Shown in pieces: positions 6,479-15,090 of a stretch of DNA of 27,952 bases. How positions within the stretch are numbered: the first letter of the stretch is position 1; the number at the start of each line of letters is the position of its first letter. Made by a program: the position numbers and the translations under genes. The notes below the pieces were generated by a model, which ran no database searches, had not been told where the DNA came from, and worked only from the letters and a program-made list of their open reading frames with translations. Origin of the DNA: an uncultured Verrucomicrobiota bacterium (lineage in GTDB: Bacteria > Verrucomicrobiota > Kiritimatiellia > RFP12 > UBA1067); NCBI GenBank assembly GCA_945483525.1, contig CALYRV010000011.1:1-27952 (forward strand), in the 5' to 3' direction.

Positions 6479-7698
6479 ACGCGCTTGAAGATAAGCGAGG
6501 TGTTGATTCCACCGAAGGCGAAGTTGTCGGACATCACGTACTCGGAAGAAAACGTCCGGCCTGACCCAGTGATAAAATCGTGCTCTCCGCAACGCGGATC
6601 GGGATCGACAAGATTGAGGTTCGGAGCATACCAGTCGTTACGCAGCATCTCGACGGACATAATCGCCTCAATCGCGCCGCACGCCCCGAGAGTGTGCCCG
6701 GTATAGCTCTTGAGCGTAGAGATCGGAACCTTGCGCCCAAACACCGACGCAGTCGCCGTGCCTTCGGCGACATCGCCAAGCTCGGTCGCAGTGCCGTGGG
6801 CATTAACGTATCCGATCGCATCCGGGGAAAGCCCAGCATCTTCCAGCGCGAGACGAAGCGCGCCTGCCATCGTATCTGCATTGGGCTGCGTTACGTGACG
6901 ACCATCGGTGTTTTCGCCGAAGCCCACAACCTCGGCCAGGATCGTGGCTCCTCGCGCCTTGGCATGCTCGTACTCCTCGAGTATCAAGGTGCCCGCCCCG
7001 TCACCGATGACAAGTCCGTCACGGTTCTTGTCAAACGCGCGCGGAGTCCCTTCAGGATTGTCGTTAAGCCTGGAAGTCGCGAAAAGCGTGTCAAACACCG
7101 CAACCTGCGTCGCGGAGAACTCCTCAGCTCCACCGGCGATCATCACATCCTGCTTGCCCCAGCGGATCGCCTCGACCGCTTCACCGATCGCAAGCGAGCC
7201 CGACGTGCACGCGGTCCCCGTAGGCAACAGCCGGCCGGTGGTGCCGTAGTGGACGGACAGATTCACGGCGCAAGTCTGACTCATCATCTTGATGTAAGTT
7301 GACGAGGTGACGTTCTTCACCTCCTTATCCATGAGCACCGTATAGAAATCCGCATTCGCCTCTACCCCGCCGGAACAGGACCCGTAGGCGACACCGAGAC
7401 GCCCACCCTTCAGGATGTCATCGCGAGAATCAAGACCCGCCTGCGAAAGCGCCTGCTCGGTGGCCGCCAGCGCCATCATCGAAACCGGAGACATGGTACG
7501 CACTGTCTTACGATTCCAATGAGCGGGACGCTCAAAAACAGACGGAGCCCAAAGACATGTCTGTAGATTCTTGAAACCCTTCAGATCCTCGGAGACCTTC
7601 ACGCAGTTCTTCGGCGTCTTCAGCCGCGCAAAAGCCTCGCTCACCGTATTGCCAAGCGAGCTGACAAGTCCGTATCCGGTAATGACCACCCTTCTCAT
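6475..7698 (-). CDS. Beta-ketoacyl-ACP synthase (FabF-type, aryl polyene group)
   Basis: This is a condensing enzyme that extends an ACP-bound chain by two carbons using malonyl-ACP. All catalytic residues are present in 407 residues: Cys164 in TACTSGS, His301 in NAHGTAT, Lys330 and His335 in SYTGHTLG. The sequence around the nucleophile (ACTSGSLAIGEAVEAIRWGKQD) and IAGGAEEFSATQVAVFDTLFATS resembles ketosynthases of aryl polyene loci more than housekeeping FabF. It starts one base after the ketoreductase stop, with GGAGGG about ten bases upstream, and overlaps its presumed chain-length partner by four bases. In context it is the main iterative elongation enzyme. Confidence 0.9.
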   Translation of the reverse strand: MRRVVITGYGLVSSLGNTVSEAFARLKTPKNCVKVSEDLKGFKNLQTCLWAPSVFERPAHWNRKTVRTMSPVSMMALAATEQALSQAGLDSRDDILKGGRLGVAYGSCSGGVEANADFYTVLMDKEVKNVTSSTYIKMMSQTCAVNLSVHYGTTGRLLPTGTACTSGSLAIGEAVEAIRWGKQDVMIAGGAEEFSATQVAVFDTLFATSRLNDNPEGTPRAFDKNRDGLVIGDGAGTLILEEYEHAKARGATILAEVVGFGENTDGRHVTQPNADTMAGALRLALEDAGLSPDAIGYVNAHGTATELGDVAEGTATASVFGRKVPISTLKSYTGHTLGACGAIEAIMSVEMLRNDWYAPNLNLVDPDPRCGEHDFITGSGRTFSSEYVMSDNFAFGGINTSLIFKRV

Positions 7699-7699
7699 T

Positions 7700-8374
7700 T
7701 CAGAACATCCCTCCGTTCACATTGAAAACCTGACGAGTGATGTAAGCCGCCTCATCCGACAACAGGAAGCGGACAAGACCAGCAACCTCTTCAGGCCTTC
7801 CAAATCGCCTCATGGGAATCGCCTTCATCGCCTCCTCGGCAAAGACACCATCTATCATCTCAGTCTCGATCACACCCGGTGCAACACAGTTGACGGTAAT
7901 CTTTCGCTTCGCAAGCTCCACCGCCAACGCCTTCGCGGCACCGATAAGCCCCGCCTTCGCCGCCGAATAATTAGTCTGACCACGATTGCCGATCACGCCG
8001 GAAATCGAAGACACGACGACGATTCTACCCGCCGCACGCGCCTGAACCATCGGCAGAACCAAGGGCTTGAGACAGTTGTAGAAGCCGTCAAGATCAGTGC
8101 GAATCACCCTATCCCATTCGTCATCTTCCATCGCCGGGAAAGCATTGTCTCGCGCAATACCCGCATTCAACACCACCGCGTATGGCGCGCCATTCTCGGC
8201 AACCCACTTATCAAGCGCCGCCTTCGCAGCCTCACGATCGGCGATGTCAAACTGCAGATCGGTTCCGCCGCTACGAACGGAATGAGTGACGACCTCATAA
8301 CCAGCCCCCTTCAATGCCTCGGCAATGGCCCTGCCGATGCCGCGACTCGAACCGGTAACGATGACATTCTTCAT
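7700..8374 (-). CDS. 3-ketoacyl-ACP reductase (FabG-like SDR)
   Basis: It reduces the 3-keto group after each condensation, using NADPH. At 224 residues it is a compact short-chain dehydrogenase: cofactor loop TGSSRGIG (7-14), NAG (70-72), and catalytic Ser123, Tyr136 and Lys140 (YSAAK). The motif usually read as TNLDG is TDLDG here, so the Asn of the catalytic tetrad (about position 94) appears replaced by Asp. GNRGQTNYSAAKAG is typical of reductases in aryl polyene clusters. There is a good Shine-Dalgarno (GGAGG, seven bases from the ATG) and a four-base overlap with the preceding dehydratase. Confidence 0.9.
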   Translation of the reverse strand: MKNVIVTGSSRGIGRAIAEALKGAGYEVVTHSVRSGGTDLQFDIADREAAKAALDKWVAENGAPYAVVLNAGIARDNAFPAMEDDEWDRVIRTDLDGFYNCLKPLVLPMVQARAAGRIVVVSSISGVIGNRGQTNYSAAKAGLIGAAKALAVELAKRKITVNCVAPGVIETEMIDGVFAEEAMKAIPMRRFGRPEEVAGLVRFLLSDEAAYITRQVFNVNGGMF

Positions 8375-8832
8375 GTAAACGCCTCCAACTTATCGGGTGT
8401 CGTCTCGAAATCCGGCTGAAACGCCGTTACTGTCGCCTTCGCGACTTCAACTCCGGCAGAATCGTAAATCCCACAATCGAAAGAACCGAATTCATCATCG
8501 GTATAAGTGCACTCAGCGACAACACGATATCGCTCGCCATTTCTGAAACACGGCACCCTGACCTCCAACCGACGAGAACCGAGAACAAAGCCGAGCTTGG
8601 GCTTGAGCCCCTTGCGACGACGATCGAAACCGACACATAGCGCCATCGTCTGCGCCATGTATTCAAGCGCAGTTACAGACGGCGTGCCGCCGACTGCACA
8701 ATCATAGAACGGCGACCGTTCGGATATATCAACGTACGAAACAACCGTGGACGACCCTTCCACAGGTTCCTCATAGTCGCTCAGCAGGATCATCGGATCC
8801 GCTTGTGGCAGCATTTCCTCTAATGTCGGCAT
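8371..8832 (-). CDS. 3-hydroxyacyl-ACP dehydratase, hotdog fold
   Basis: The 153-residue protein removes water from the 3-hydroxyacyl-ACP, leaving the double bond that is kept in a polyene. It has the FabZ/ApeP-like pattern: MPTLEEMLPQADPMILLSDY at the start, FYDCAVGGTPSVTALEYMAQTMA (about 42-64), GFVLGSRRLEVRVP and a core strand SFDCGIY. I place the start at the ATG at 8832, three codons inside the longest frame. The first ATG (8841) lies inside the TATAAT box, and 8832 is seven bases after it, matching two other genes here. The lack of a Shine-Dalgarno also suits a leaderless start, although read-through from the upstream ketosynthase is likely too. Confidence 0.82.
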   Translation of the reverse strand: MPTLEEMLPQADPMILLSDYEEPVEGSSTVVSYVDISERSPFYDCAVGGTPSVTALEYMAQTMALCVGFDRRRKGLKPKLGFVLGSRRLEVRVPCFRNGERYRVVAECTYTDDEFGSFDCGIYDSAGVEVAKATVTAFQPDFETTPDKLEAFT

Positions 8833-8839
8833 TAGGGAC

Positions 8840-8848
8840 ATTATATCA
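8840..8848 (-). promoter_or_regulatory. Internal extended -10 promoter within the polyene operon
   Basis: Minus-strand TGATATAAT (8848-8840). Its TGA is also the stop codon of the upstream ketosynthase. The hexamer ends seven bases before the ATG at 8832. No clear -35 is seen. It could give the dehydratase, ketoreductase, ketosynthase and downstream genes a second, independent transcript. Confidence 0.5.
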
Positions 8849-9898
8849 AATATCCCGCGCCAGTATCACCGACGCATTACTGCCGCCGAAGGCAAACGAA
8901 TTGGAAAGACAACAAGACGGCACCGGAGACGACGGAAGTGCAAGCAAACGAAGACAGCATAGCGCCGCCTCGACCGCCCCCGCCGCTCCGAGACAATGCC
9001 CCGTGAACGGCTTCGTCGAGATCCGACAGACACCCTTGCCGAAAACGCGCTCCACCGCGGCGAGCTCCATCGAATCGTTATAGACCGTACCCGTACCGTG
9101 AAGATTGATGAAGCCGATATCTCGCGGCGAAAGCCCCGCGTCCGCCAGCGCCGCGCGCATCGAAGCCTCCGCGCCCCTACCCTCCGGATCTGGAGCGGTG
9201 AGATGATGCGCGTCCGAACTCTCGCCGACACCAAGCAACCGAACCCGCCCGCTGGGCTCTCCCCGACGCAGCACGAAAAGCGCGGCCCCCTCGCCGAGAT
9301 TGATTCCGTCGCGGTTCGGCGAACACGGACGGCACAGCTTCGGCGAAAGCGCTTCAAGCGCATGAAAACCCTCGACCACCACGCGCGTGTAAGCGTCCAC
9401 TCCCCCGACAATGACCGCATCGCACACATCAAGCTCAAGCAGACGACGGGCCGACGCGAAAACCTTCGCAGACGAGGAGCAGGCGGTGGAGACTGACCAC
9501 ACCGGACCCTTGACGCCCCACTTGTCACGGATATGTTCCGCCGGGAAAGCCATGTTGATCTGGTCGGGATGGTCAGTAAACTCCTCCATTGTGGAATTAC
9601 TCGTCCCGATCACTGCACCGATACGCTCCGCGGAAACCTCGCGGAAAAGCGTCTCTAGATCGAGCTGCGCCATCGCTCGATCAACAAGCGCCCCGACACG
9701 CGTTTCACCCTCGGCGAGCTCTGGGGGTCGTTCTGGCCCCCACCCTGGCGCGAAGCCGAACACCGTCTCATCCCCCGCGGTGAGTCCCGTAAGTCTTTTC
9801 ATCCCCGAAGTGTCGCCCGCGAGCATTCTTTCGAGCACCGCTTCAGCACCTGCGCCAAGCGCGCAGACAATCCCCAGATCCGCGATTGAGTATTTCAT
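8846..9898 (-). CDS. Second beta-ketoacyl synthase of the aryl polyene type
   Basis: This 350-residue condensing enzyme has Cys140 in STACSSSAK, His267 in NLHGTGT, Lys296 and His301 in KPFTGHCLG, so it should be active. It is shorter than the FabF-type partner at 6475-7698 and belongs to the second ketosynthase class seen in aryl polyene loci, marked by ACSSSAKVFASARRL and VVGGVDAYTR; this class may act in priming or in making a dedicated early intermediate. The ATG at 9898 overlaps the stop of the exporter gene (ATGA), which fits the operon better than the longest frame's start three codons earlier. Near the C-terminus it has a run of Leu, Pro and Ser (LLALPSSPVPSCCLS), in place of the usual more regular strand. 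Confidence 0.88.
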   Translation of the reverse strand: MKYSIADLGIVCALGAGAEAVLERMLAGDTSGMKRLTGLTAGDETVFGFAPGWGPERPPELAEGETRVGALVDRAMAQLDLETLFREVSAERIGAVIGTSNSTMEEFTDHPDQINMAFPAEHIRDKWGVKGPVWSVSTACSSSAKVFASARRLLELDVCDAVIVGGVDAYTRVVVEGFHALEALSPKLCRPCSPNRDGINLGEGAALFVLRRGEPSGRVRLLGVGESSDAHHLTAPDPEGRGAEASMRAALADAGLSPRDIGFINLHGTGTVYNDSMELAAVERVFGKGVCRISTKPFTGHCLGAAGAVEAALCCLRLLALPSSPVPSCCLSNSFAFGGSNASVILARDI

Positions 9899-12357
9899 CG
9901 ATTCCATTCAAACCACTGGTCTTGATAATTCCGCTTGAGTTCTTCCAAAATCTCGAAATAACATGTTCTGATCTCCTTCGCCTTCGCAGGCAGCCGGCGG
10001 ATCACCGCCCGATATCCGTTCCCCTCCGCCACGCAGGCAACGAAATACACAGGATGATCAAACGCCGCCGCAAAACGAAACGCGCCGTCACCGCGGTCTC
10101 CAGCCATCAGCAGACAATCGCCAGAATCAATGAGATCGCCGGCTTCGAACACCGTCTGCATACCGAACTCGGAAATTGGATGGATCACCACCTTCTGCCG
10201 CCGCGCATGTCGGAGATAGAAACGGTTGAATACCCCGGTTCGTTCAAACTCCATCCACGCGTGAAAGGTCGCCTCACATTCGCCCAAAGCAGCCAGCACC
10301 TCGATCGTCCCGACATGCGAAGACATCACGAACACTCCGCGGCGATTAAAAACATCGTCAAGAAACGCCTTCGCGTCCTCCGACCCGTCCGTCACCACCT
10401 TCGGCAGGCTCTTCCCCTCCGCCATCACCACCAGCTTGTCCGCCAACGACCTTGTGAAGTTCACCATCTTGCGGATACGGGGCGAGGCCTTACGAACATT
10501 CTTCGAGCAACACCACACCACGACGCCGACGAATGCTGCACCGAAACGCAGGACGGAAAGTCCGAACACGCGATAGACGGCATACAGCAACTCCATCCCC
10601 AGCGGCGACGCTGCCTTCTCAGGCGCATCGGTTTCGCAACCGCGCGGAACGAGACCAAGGGCGATGCCGAACGCAAGCGGCAAACCAATGCCCAGCACAA
10701 ATCCGAACGCGCTCACCACGGGGAACGACACGAATGACAACGCGCCGAAGCCGGCCATGGAAGTAAACAACGAACATGCTGCCGGTTTCAGCGCCTCCTT
10801 CCCGCCGTTGTGAAGGAACACCGTGTAGTCAATGCTCATGCCGGCAAGCAGGAACATCGCGAGTAGGTGGAAGAGATTAACCTGTCCGTTGACGACAAGC
10901 AACAGCCCGAAAATCCCTGCAAGCGCGAGAGCGGACGGTAAAAAGGCGCGTAACGCACGCTTGCGGAAGAAGAAGACCAGCACGACAAACATAAGTCCGA
11001 GCGCAGCGAGAAGTCTCGACATCGTCTCTCGCGTCAGCCGGTCCAATAGGTCTTCCAACAACCGCTGGGGACGCTCCACGCCGGACGGCGGAACATACTT
11101 GAGCTCGGGAAGACCCAACGCGGACGAGACCTTCGCCCCCTGCTCGGCGTAAAGCTTCGCAATCAGATCCGCAGCCCCGTCACCTGTTCCCCAACGGAGC
11201 GCAACGACACGATCGGCAGACGCCAGTTCGGCGGGCGCATGATAGAGCGACTTGGGATCGGTACGGACCTGATCACAGCCCGAGAAGACAAAGGCCAACG
11301 TCGAAAACGCCAGCGCCAGAACTATCCTTGCCCTCCGTGGATAGGCGAAAATCACGAACGCAAGCGCCGCTGCCAACGCGACCGCGAGAAAGAGCGCGGT
11401 CTGGCGGAGCACCGGCAATGACGAAAGCAACAACGGTAGCAACGAGATCTCCGTCGTCATCCAGGAAACGATGAGATTGCGTCGCAAAGCAGGCCCGTGC
11501 TCAGAAGCTAGCAGCCAGTGGAACGAATAATCAATAACGAGTCCGAGCACCGTTGTCCCGAAGACGAGCGCCATAATGTGCACCGAGTCGAAAAACACGA
11601 AAATCGCCGTAGCCCCGGCAAGGCAGGACACGAGAAGCGAAAGCGCGAGAAGCGGGATCCACTTGACCGACTTGAACACGAACAGCGAAAGCAACGCGAT
11701 GAACAACAGCGAAAACCACGTGAGCCAGCCGATCTGCCGTTTGCATTCCCCTGCGGTGACCGCGGTATGCACCGGCACTCCGGTAACGCTCATGACGAAC
11801 GGCTGCAGATCCCGATGCGCCCGATTCTCCGCGGCAATTCTGCCGCGGATATCCGCCACCACCTCTATGAGGCGATCTATGTCACCGACAACGGACGCCG
11901 ACAACGAGAACGGCATGATTGCAACCCTGTCGGACACAAAAGACATGAGATAACGCTCCTTCAGACAGAACGGATCGTCATCCGGTTTGAAAAGAGGCGG
12001 CATCGGCGATGCGACATAACGGCGGATCGCCCGCTTGGCGATCTTCGCGCGGCCATCCGGAGTCTGCAACAGCTCCGCATCCTCATCGCAGACCTTATCG
12101 GCAATTACGTCCAGCTTCGCAAGCGAAGCAAGATCAGAATCGGCAAGGTATTCCGGAGGCAGAGACTCGATGAATTCTCGGACAGACTTCCTGGAGAGTT
12201 CTGGACTGAGCGTGTCACAGACGACAACTACCTTATCGTCCGTCCCCGCTCTGATTTCAGACATCGAAGCGACATCTTCCATCCCGACCATGTCGTAAAT
12301 CGACGTCTTGATCGAGAAGTTCAGCGCCAACGCCGCGAGTAGTACACTACCGATCAC
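9895..12357 (-). CDS. MMPL/RND-type lipid exporter fused to an LpxL-like acyltransferase
   Basis: Two proteins usually encoded separately are joined in one 820-residue frame. Residues 1-590 are an MMPL-type inner-membrane transporter: a first helix, a periplasmic loop (about 25-200), a helix bundle with GLVIDYSFHW, a short second loop, and a second bundle with LAGMSIDYTVFLH. Both halves carry the Asp-Tyr motif of this family. From about 590 to the end is an LpxL/HtrB-like acyltransferase: HVGTIE as the H-x4-E catalytic box (complement of 10302-10325) and a C-terminal DQWFEW. The GTG at 12357 is preceded by GGGAG at seven bases and overlaps the LolA-like gene by 11; the longer frame also begins with GTG. 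Likely role: acylation and transport of the finished lipid. Confidence 0.85.
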   Translation of the reverse strand: MIGSVLLAALALNFSIKTSIYDMVGMEDVASMSEIRAGTDDKVVVVCDTLSPELSRKSVREFIESLPPEYLADSDLASLAKLDVIADKVCDEDAELLQTPDGRAKIAKRAIRRYVASPMPPLFKPDDDPFCLKERYLMSFVSDRVAIMPFSLSASVVGDIDRLIEVVADIRGRIAAENRAHRDLQPFVMSVTGVPVHTAVTAGECKRQIGWLTWFSLLFIALLSLFVFKSVKWIPLLALSLLVSCLAGATAIFVFFDSVHIMALVFGTTVLGLVIDYSFHWLLASEHGPALRRNLIVSWMTTEISLLPLLLSSLPVLRQTALFLAVALAAALAFVIFAYPRRARIVLALAFSTLAFVFSGCDQVRTDPKSLYHAPAELASADRVVALRWGTGDGAADLIAKLYAEQGAKVSSALGLPELKYVPPSGVERPQRLLEDLLDRLTRETMSRLLAALGLMFVVLVFFFRKRALRAFLPSALALAGIFGLLLVVNGQVNLFHLLAMFLLAGMSIDYTVFLHNGGKEALKPAACSLFTSMAGFGALSFVSFPVVSAFGFVLGIGLPLAFGIALGLVPRGCETDAPEKAASPLGMELLYAVYRVFGLSVLRFGAAFVGVVVWCCSKNVRKASPRIRKMVNFTRSLADKLVVMAEGKSLPKVVTDGSEDAKAFLDDVFNRRGVFVMSSHVGTIEVLAALGECEATFHAWMEFERTGVFNRFYLRHARRQKVVIHPISEFGMQTVFEAGDLIDSGDCLLMAGDRGDGAFRFAAAFDHPVYFVACVAEGNGYRAVIRRLPAKAKEIRTCYFEILEELKRNYQDQWFEWNR

Positions 12358-12862
12358 GCCGCTTCTCCCGGAAGGAGATCCTCGATATGCTGCCGTCACC
12401 GGTGCGCATCACCACATTGGTGGGGAGACGAAGGCCGGAGACTTCGACGTACTTCATCAGTCGCTCAAGCTTGGAGAATTCAGGCTTAAAGACCAGCTTC
12501 CATCCGCCATCCGGAAGCTCCTCTCGGTCAAGCTTGAAAAGTCCGTCAAACGCCTTCTCATCCCCCGCCGCAAACGCGTCCGTCTTCTCACGAATATCCG
12601 AATAATACGGCAGATCCGCCAACGGCTTCACCCGAGTGCCGTCCTCATCGACGAAGATCATGGCGTTGGTGGACATGGTGACGGACGACTCAAACGGGAA
12701 CGTCGTCTTCCAGACGATGCCGGTACCAATCGCACAATGGACGGTACCGGACGAGATCAGCATGCGATCAGACCCCTCTAACTGCCGCTCCATGGTCCAT
12801 TCGGCATCCGACCCTAACGCCAGACGCAATGCAGTAACAGCTGCGGCGATGACTAGATTCAT
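12347..12862 (-). CDS. LolA-like periplasmic lipid carrier
   Basis: The 171-residue product has a short N-terminal hydrophobic segment (MNLVIAAAVTALRLALG), read as a signal peptide, followed by a beta-rich domain resembling the LolA fold, the chaperone that carries lipoproteins across the periplasm. Conserved-looking parts are WTMERQLEGSDRMLISSGTV, GIVWKTTFPFESSVTMST, FDGLFKLDREELPDGGWKLVFKP and a final VVMRTGDGSISRISF. Aryl polyene clusters carry a LolA-like gene beside the MMPL exporter, as here. I chose the ATG at 12862, which overlaps the upstream stop (ATGA); the longest frame would start 26 codons earlier inside that gene and hide the signal peptide. It probably works with the exporter fusion downstream. 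Confidence 0.8.
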   Translation of the reverse strand: MNLVIAAAVTALRLALGSDAEWTMERQLEGSDRMLISSGTVHCAIGTGIVWKTTFPFESSVTMSTNAMIFVDEDGTRVKPLADLPYYSDIREKTDAFAAGDEKAFDGLFKLDREELPDGGWKLVFKPEFSKLERLMKYVEVSGLRLPTNVVMRTGDGSISRISFREKRRDR

Positions 12863-14172
12863 GTACGCGTCTCCGATACAGTGCCCGAGGAACAGGATCC
12901 GGTCGCCCCCTTCATGGCGAACTCGAACTTGCCGTCGCAACGACGGACCGTCAGGTCGATTTCCCGTCCGGGTAGCACGAGCTTCTGGAACTTGAGTTTC
13001 TGGAAGGTGACGGCCTCTGGAAAATCACGAAACGCCTGCTTCGCGAAATGGCGAAGGAAATAAAGCTGCGCGACCCCGGGCAGTACCGGATATCCGGGAA
13101 AGTGTCCCTGAAAGCATTCGCAGTCCGGCGGGAACACGAACTTCGCCGACAACATATCCGCCGACAGCCTCCATTCTAGCGTCGCAGGCTCACGGCACCA
13201 CTCCGCTAGCGTGTCACGAACCGCGGCAACGGTGGTCTTACCCTGCTCATTTACCGGGAATTCACGAACGAAACGAATACGACGCGGAAACGCTCCGTCT
13301 CCGATTTCGGCGCGAAGCTCAGCCCTAAAGCGCTTGCAGAGCGAGGTGGAAGTGCCGCGCGCGAGCTCTTCGACCCCCGCTCGGGAAAGAACGATGATAG
13401 CGCCAATACGAGGAACCCCTTCACCAAACGTCTCGACGCGAACCTTCTCCACGTACGGATGCTTCATAAAGGCCTTTTCGACGGCGGTGAGCGAAACATA
13501 CTTCTCGAGGATCTTCACCCGACGATCAGCTCGTCCAAGCAACAGGAACTTCCGCGGTGCAGTGAATTCCACGATGTCATTCATCACGAACGGACTCGTC
13601 ATCGCGAATGGTGAAACGACCTCCAGGCGTCCGTCCTCCAACCGCCGCGCGTCCACACCGGCCACCAACGTTTCCTCATCGCCTTCGACCCGACGACGCC
13701 AGGCGACGGTGCCGGTCTCGGTGGAACCGTAGATCTCCAGCGGACACGTACCAGTAACCGCATGGACCGCCAGCGCGGTCTCCTTACGCAGCGGAGCACC
13801 CGAAGTGATCACCGCGGTAAATGCGCCGCGGAGCATCGGGAAATCGGCGTGCATCAGCGCCTTCTCCAGAAACGAAGGCGTGGTGACGAAAAGGAAGGAG
13901 CCGTACTTCGCCTTATCGGCAACGAGTTCCTCGACGGAAAAGACGATTCCAGGATCAACGAAGGATCCGGCAATCTTAGGGGCACGAACACGCCAGAGCG
14001 CGCCGTACATGTGTTCCGGACGGATCGAAGCGACGACGGTCGGCGCCGCGCCCCACACGTCAGGAAATGCCCTGACCAGCAGCCGCGCGTCATCCAGCAA
14101 CTGATCTTCGCTACGGACTATCGGTTTAGACGCACCCGTTGAACCTGAGGTTCCGAAAGTTACTTCAGCCAT
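12859..14172 (-). CDS. AMP-dependent ligase fused to a FabZ-like dehydratase
   Basis: The 437-residue protein starts right at an adenylation P-loop (TFGTSGSTGASKP, 5-17), followed by EIYGSTETG (146-154), a GRADRRVKI hinge (about 213-221) and a C-terminal Lys in NEQGKT (312). A hotdog dehydratase occupies about 330-437 with the signature GHFPGYPVLPG (356-366). The ligase half should load the starter acid (in known aryl polyenes, 4-hydroxybenzoate or a cinnamate derivative) onto ACP; the dehydratase half acts in elongation. The first 100-150 residues of a normal adenylation domain are missing, and the upstream gene ends only seven codon-bases inside, so there is no room for them. Whether this shortened form is usual in the family I cannot tell. 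Confidence 0.83.
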   Translation of the reverse strand: MAEVTFGTSGSTGASKPIVRSEDQLLDDARLLVRAFPDVWGAAPTVVASIRPEHMYGALWRVRAPKIAGSFVDPGIVFSVEELVADKAKYGSFLFVTTPSFLEKALMHADFPMLRGAFTAVITSGAPLRKETALAVHAVTGTCPLEIYGSTETGTVAWRRRVEGDEETLVAGVDARRLEDGRLEVVSPFAMTSPFVMNDIVEFTAPRKFLLLGRADRRVKILEKYVSLTAVEKAFMKHPYVEKVRVETFGEGVPRIGAIIVLSRAGVEELARGTSTSLCKRFRAELRAEIGDGAFPRRIRFVREFPVNEQGKTTVAAVRDTLAEWCREPATLEWRLSADMLSAKFVFPPDCECFQGHFPGYPVLPGVAQLYFLRHFAKQAFRDFPEAVTFQKLKFQKLVLPGREIDLTVRRCDGKFEFAMKGATGSCSSGTVSETRT

Positions 14173-14551
14173 TGCGCACCCGTTTACGGAATAAGAATTC
14201 GACGCCGAACATCAACCCCATCAGCACATACGCAATACATCCGTTGTAAAGCACCCACACTTCACGAGACAAGAACACCGTCCAGACCGTCACCGCGAGA
14301 TGAACCGACAGAAAAACGACCCAGGCGACAGTGACCTTGCGACAATACTCAACGCCCTTCTCGTCAAGTTTTTCACCCATTCGCCGCGCGAAAACCTCAA
14401 CTAACGGCGTACGGAAAAGCGACACCGCGAAACAACCGAGGAACAACGAAACCATCACCGCGGGGTAAAGGCGGAAACAGACATTCGCCTTGGCGAGATA
14501 GATCAGCCAGACGATCACGAGACCGAGGATGATCCGTATCGCCAGCTTCAT
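14165..14551 (-). CDS. COG4648-like inner-membrane protein
   Basis: This 128-residue protein has four predicted membrane helices (about 6-20, 29-46, 72-96 and 102-119). The pattern FRLYPAVMVSLFLGCFAVSLF, then EYCRKVTVAWVVFL, then WVLYNGCIAYVLMGLMFGVEFLFRKRV resembles the small COG4648 membrane protein found in nearly all described aryl polyene clusters. Its biochemical role is not known. It starts at 14551, overlapping the ACP stop by four bases, and ends eight bases inside the ligase-dehydratase gene. Because it co-occurs so closely with this pathway, it is one of the better markers for the cluster type. Confidence 0.78.
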   Translation of the reverse strand: MKLAIRIILGLVIVWLIYLAKANVCFRLYPAVMVSLFLGCFAVSLFRTPLVEVFARRMGEKLDEKGVEYCRKVTVAWVVFLSVHLAVTVWTVFLSREVWVLYNGCIAYVLMGLMFGVEFLFRKRVRNG

Positions 14552-14805
14552 TTCTGCTGTTCGGAAATCAGACGGACAATCACGTCGGCGACATCACCAA
14601 GCGTACGGATCGACTTGAAATCCTCGGCCTTCACCTTGAGCCCAGTGATGTTCTGAAGACGAACGACGAGATCGACGGCGTCGATGGAATCAAGATCGAG
14701 ATCTTCGAAAAGCTTGGCATCCGGAACTAGACGCGCTTCGTCAAGCTCGAATTCGTCGATCAAGACCTTTTTGATCTCTGCAAGTACTTCTTCTTTGGTT
14801 TTCAT
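14548..14805 (-). CDS. Acyl carrier protein
   Basis: This is an 85-residue acidic carrier protein. The phosphopantetheine site is the Ser in DLDLDSIDAVDLV (Ser40). Helix 1 (KTKEEVLAEIKKVLIDEF) and the C-terminal helix (VADVIVRLISEQ) fit the four-helix ACP fold. It is the second of two ACPs in a row, as in aryl polyene clusters, which usually encode two. It lies six bases after the first ACP's stop and overlaps the membrane protein gene by four. No phosphopantetheinyl transferase gene is visible in the window. Confidence 0.9.
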   Translation of the reverse strand: MKTKEEVLAEIKKVLIDEFELDEARLVPDAKLFEDLDLDSIDAVDLVVRLQNITGLKVKAEDFKSIRTLGDVADVIVRLISEQQK

Positions 14806-14811
14806 TTCGAT

Positions 14812-15090
14812 TCAGTCTTCAATGGTGATACCGGCATTAGCGGCGATAAAATCAGCAAGACTTCCAATCGTGCGGAAATGCACACGATTCTCATCCGAAT
14901 TGGCCTTGAACTTCACGGAGTACTTCTTCCTCAGCGCAGCGCCGATCTCAAGGGCATCGATAGAGTCGAGTCCGACTCCTTCTCCGAAAAGAGGAGTATC
15001 CGACGGCAGATCCGCCGCGGTTAGCCCGTCGACTTCGACCGAATTCAATATCACCTGACGAATCTCGTCTTCAAGTTCTGTTCTCTTCAT
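14812..15090 (-). CDS. Acyl carrier protein (second, divergent)
   Basis: This 92-residue carrier protein has its phosphopantetheine Ser in GVGLDSIDALEIG. Compared with the neighbouring ACP it has a longer loop before that site (TAADLPSDTPLFGEG) and a longer loop before the last helix (KANSDENRVHFRTI). The two are therefore probably specialised, for example one for starter loading and one for extension. Its ATG overlaps the stop of the upstream TPR membrane protein (ATGA), linking that gene to the operon. Confidence 0.9.
   Translation of the reverse strand: MKRTELEDEIRQVILNSVEVDGLTAADLPSDTPLFGEGVGLDSIDALEIGAALRKKYSVKFKANSDENRVHFRTIGSLADFIAANAGITIED

Noticed and set aside
11270..11290. SGCDQV in the exporter read as a lipoprotein box
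   Set aside because: It lies at the end of an internal membrane helix in mid-protein, not after an N-terminal signal peptide.
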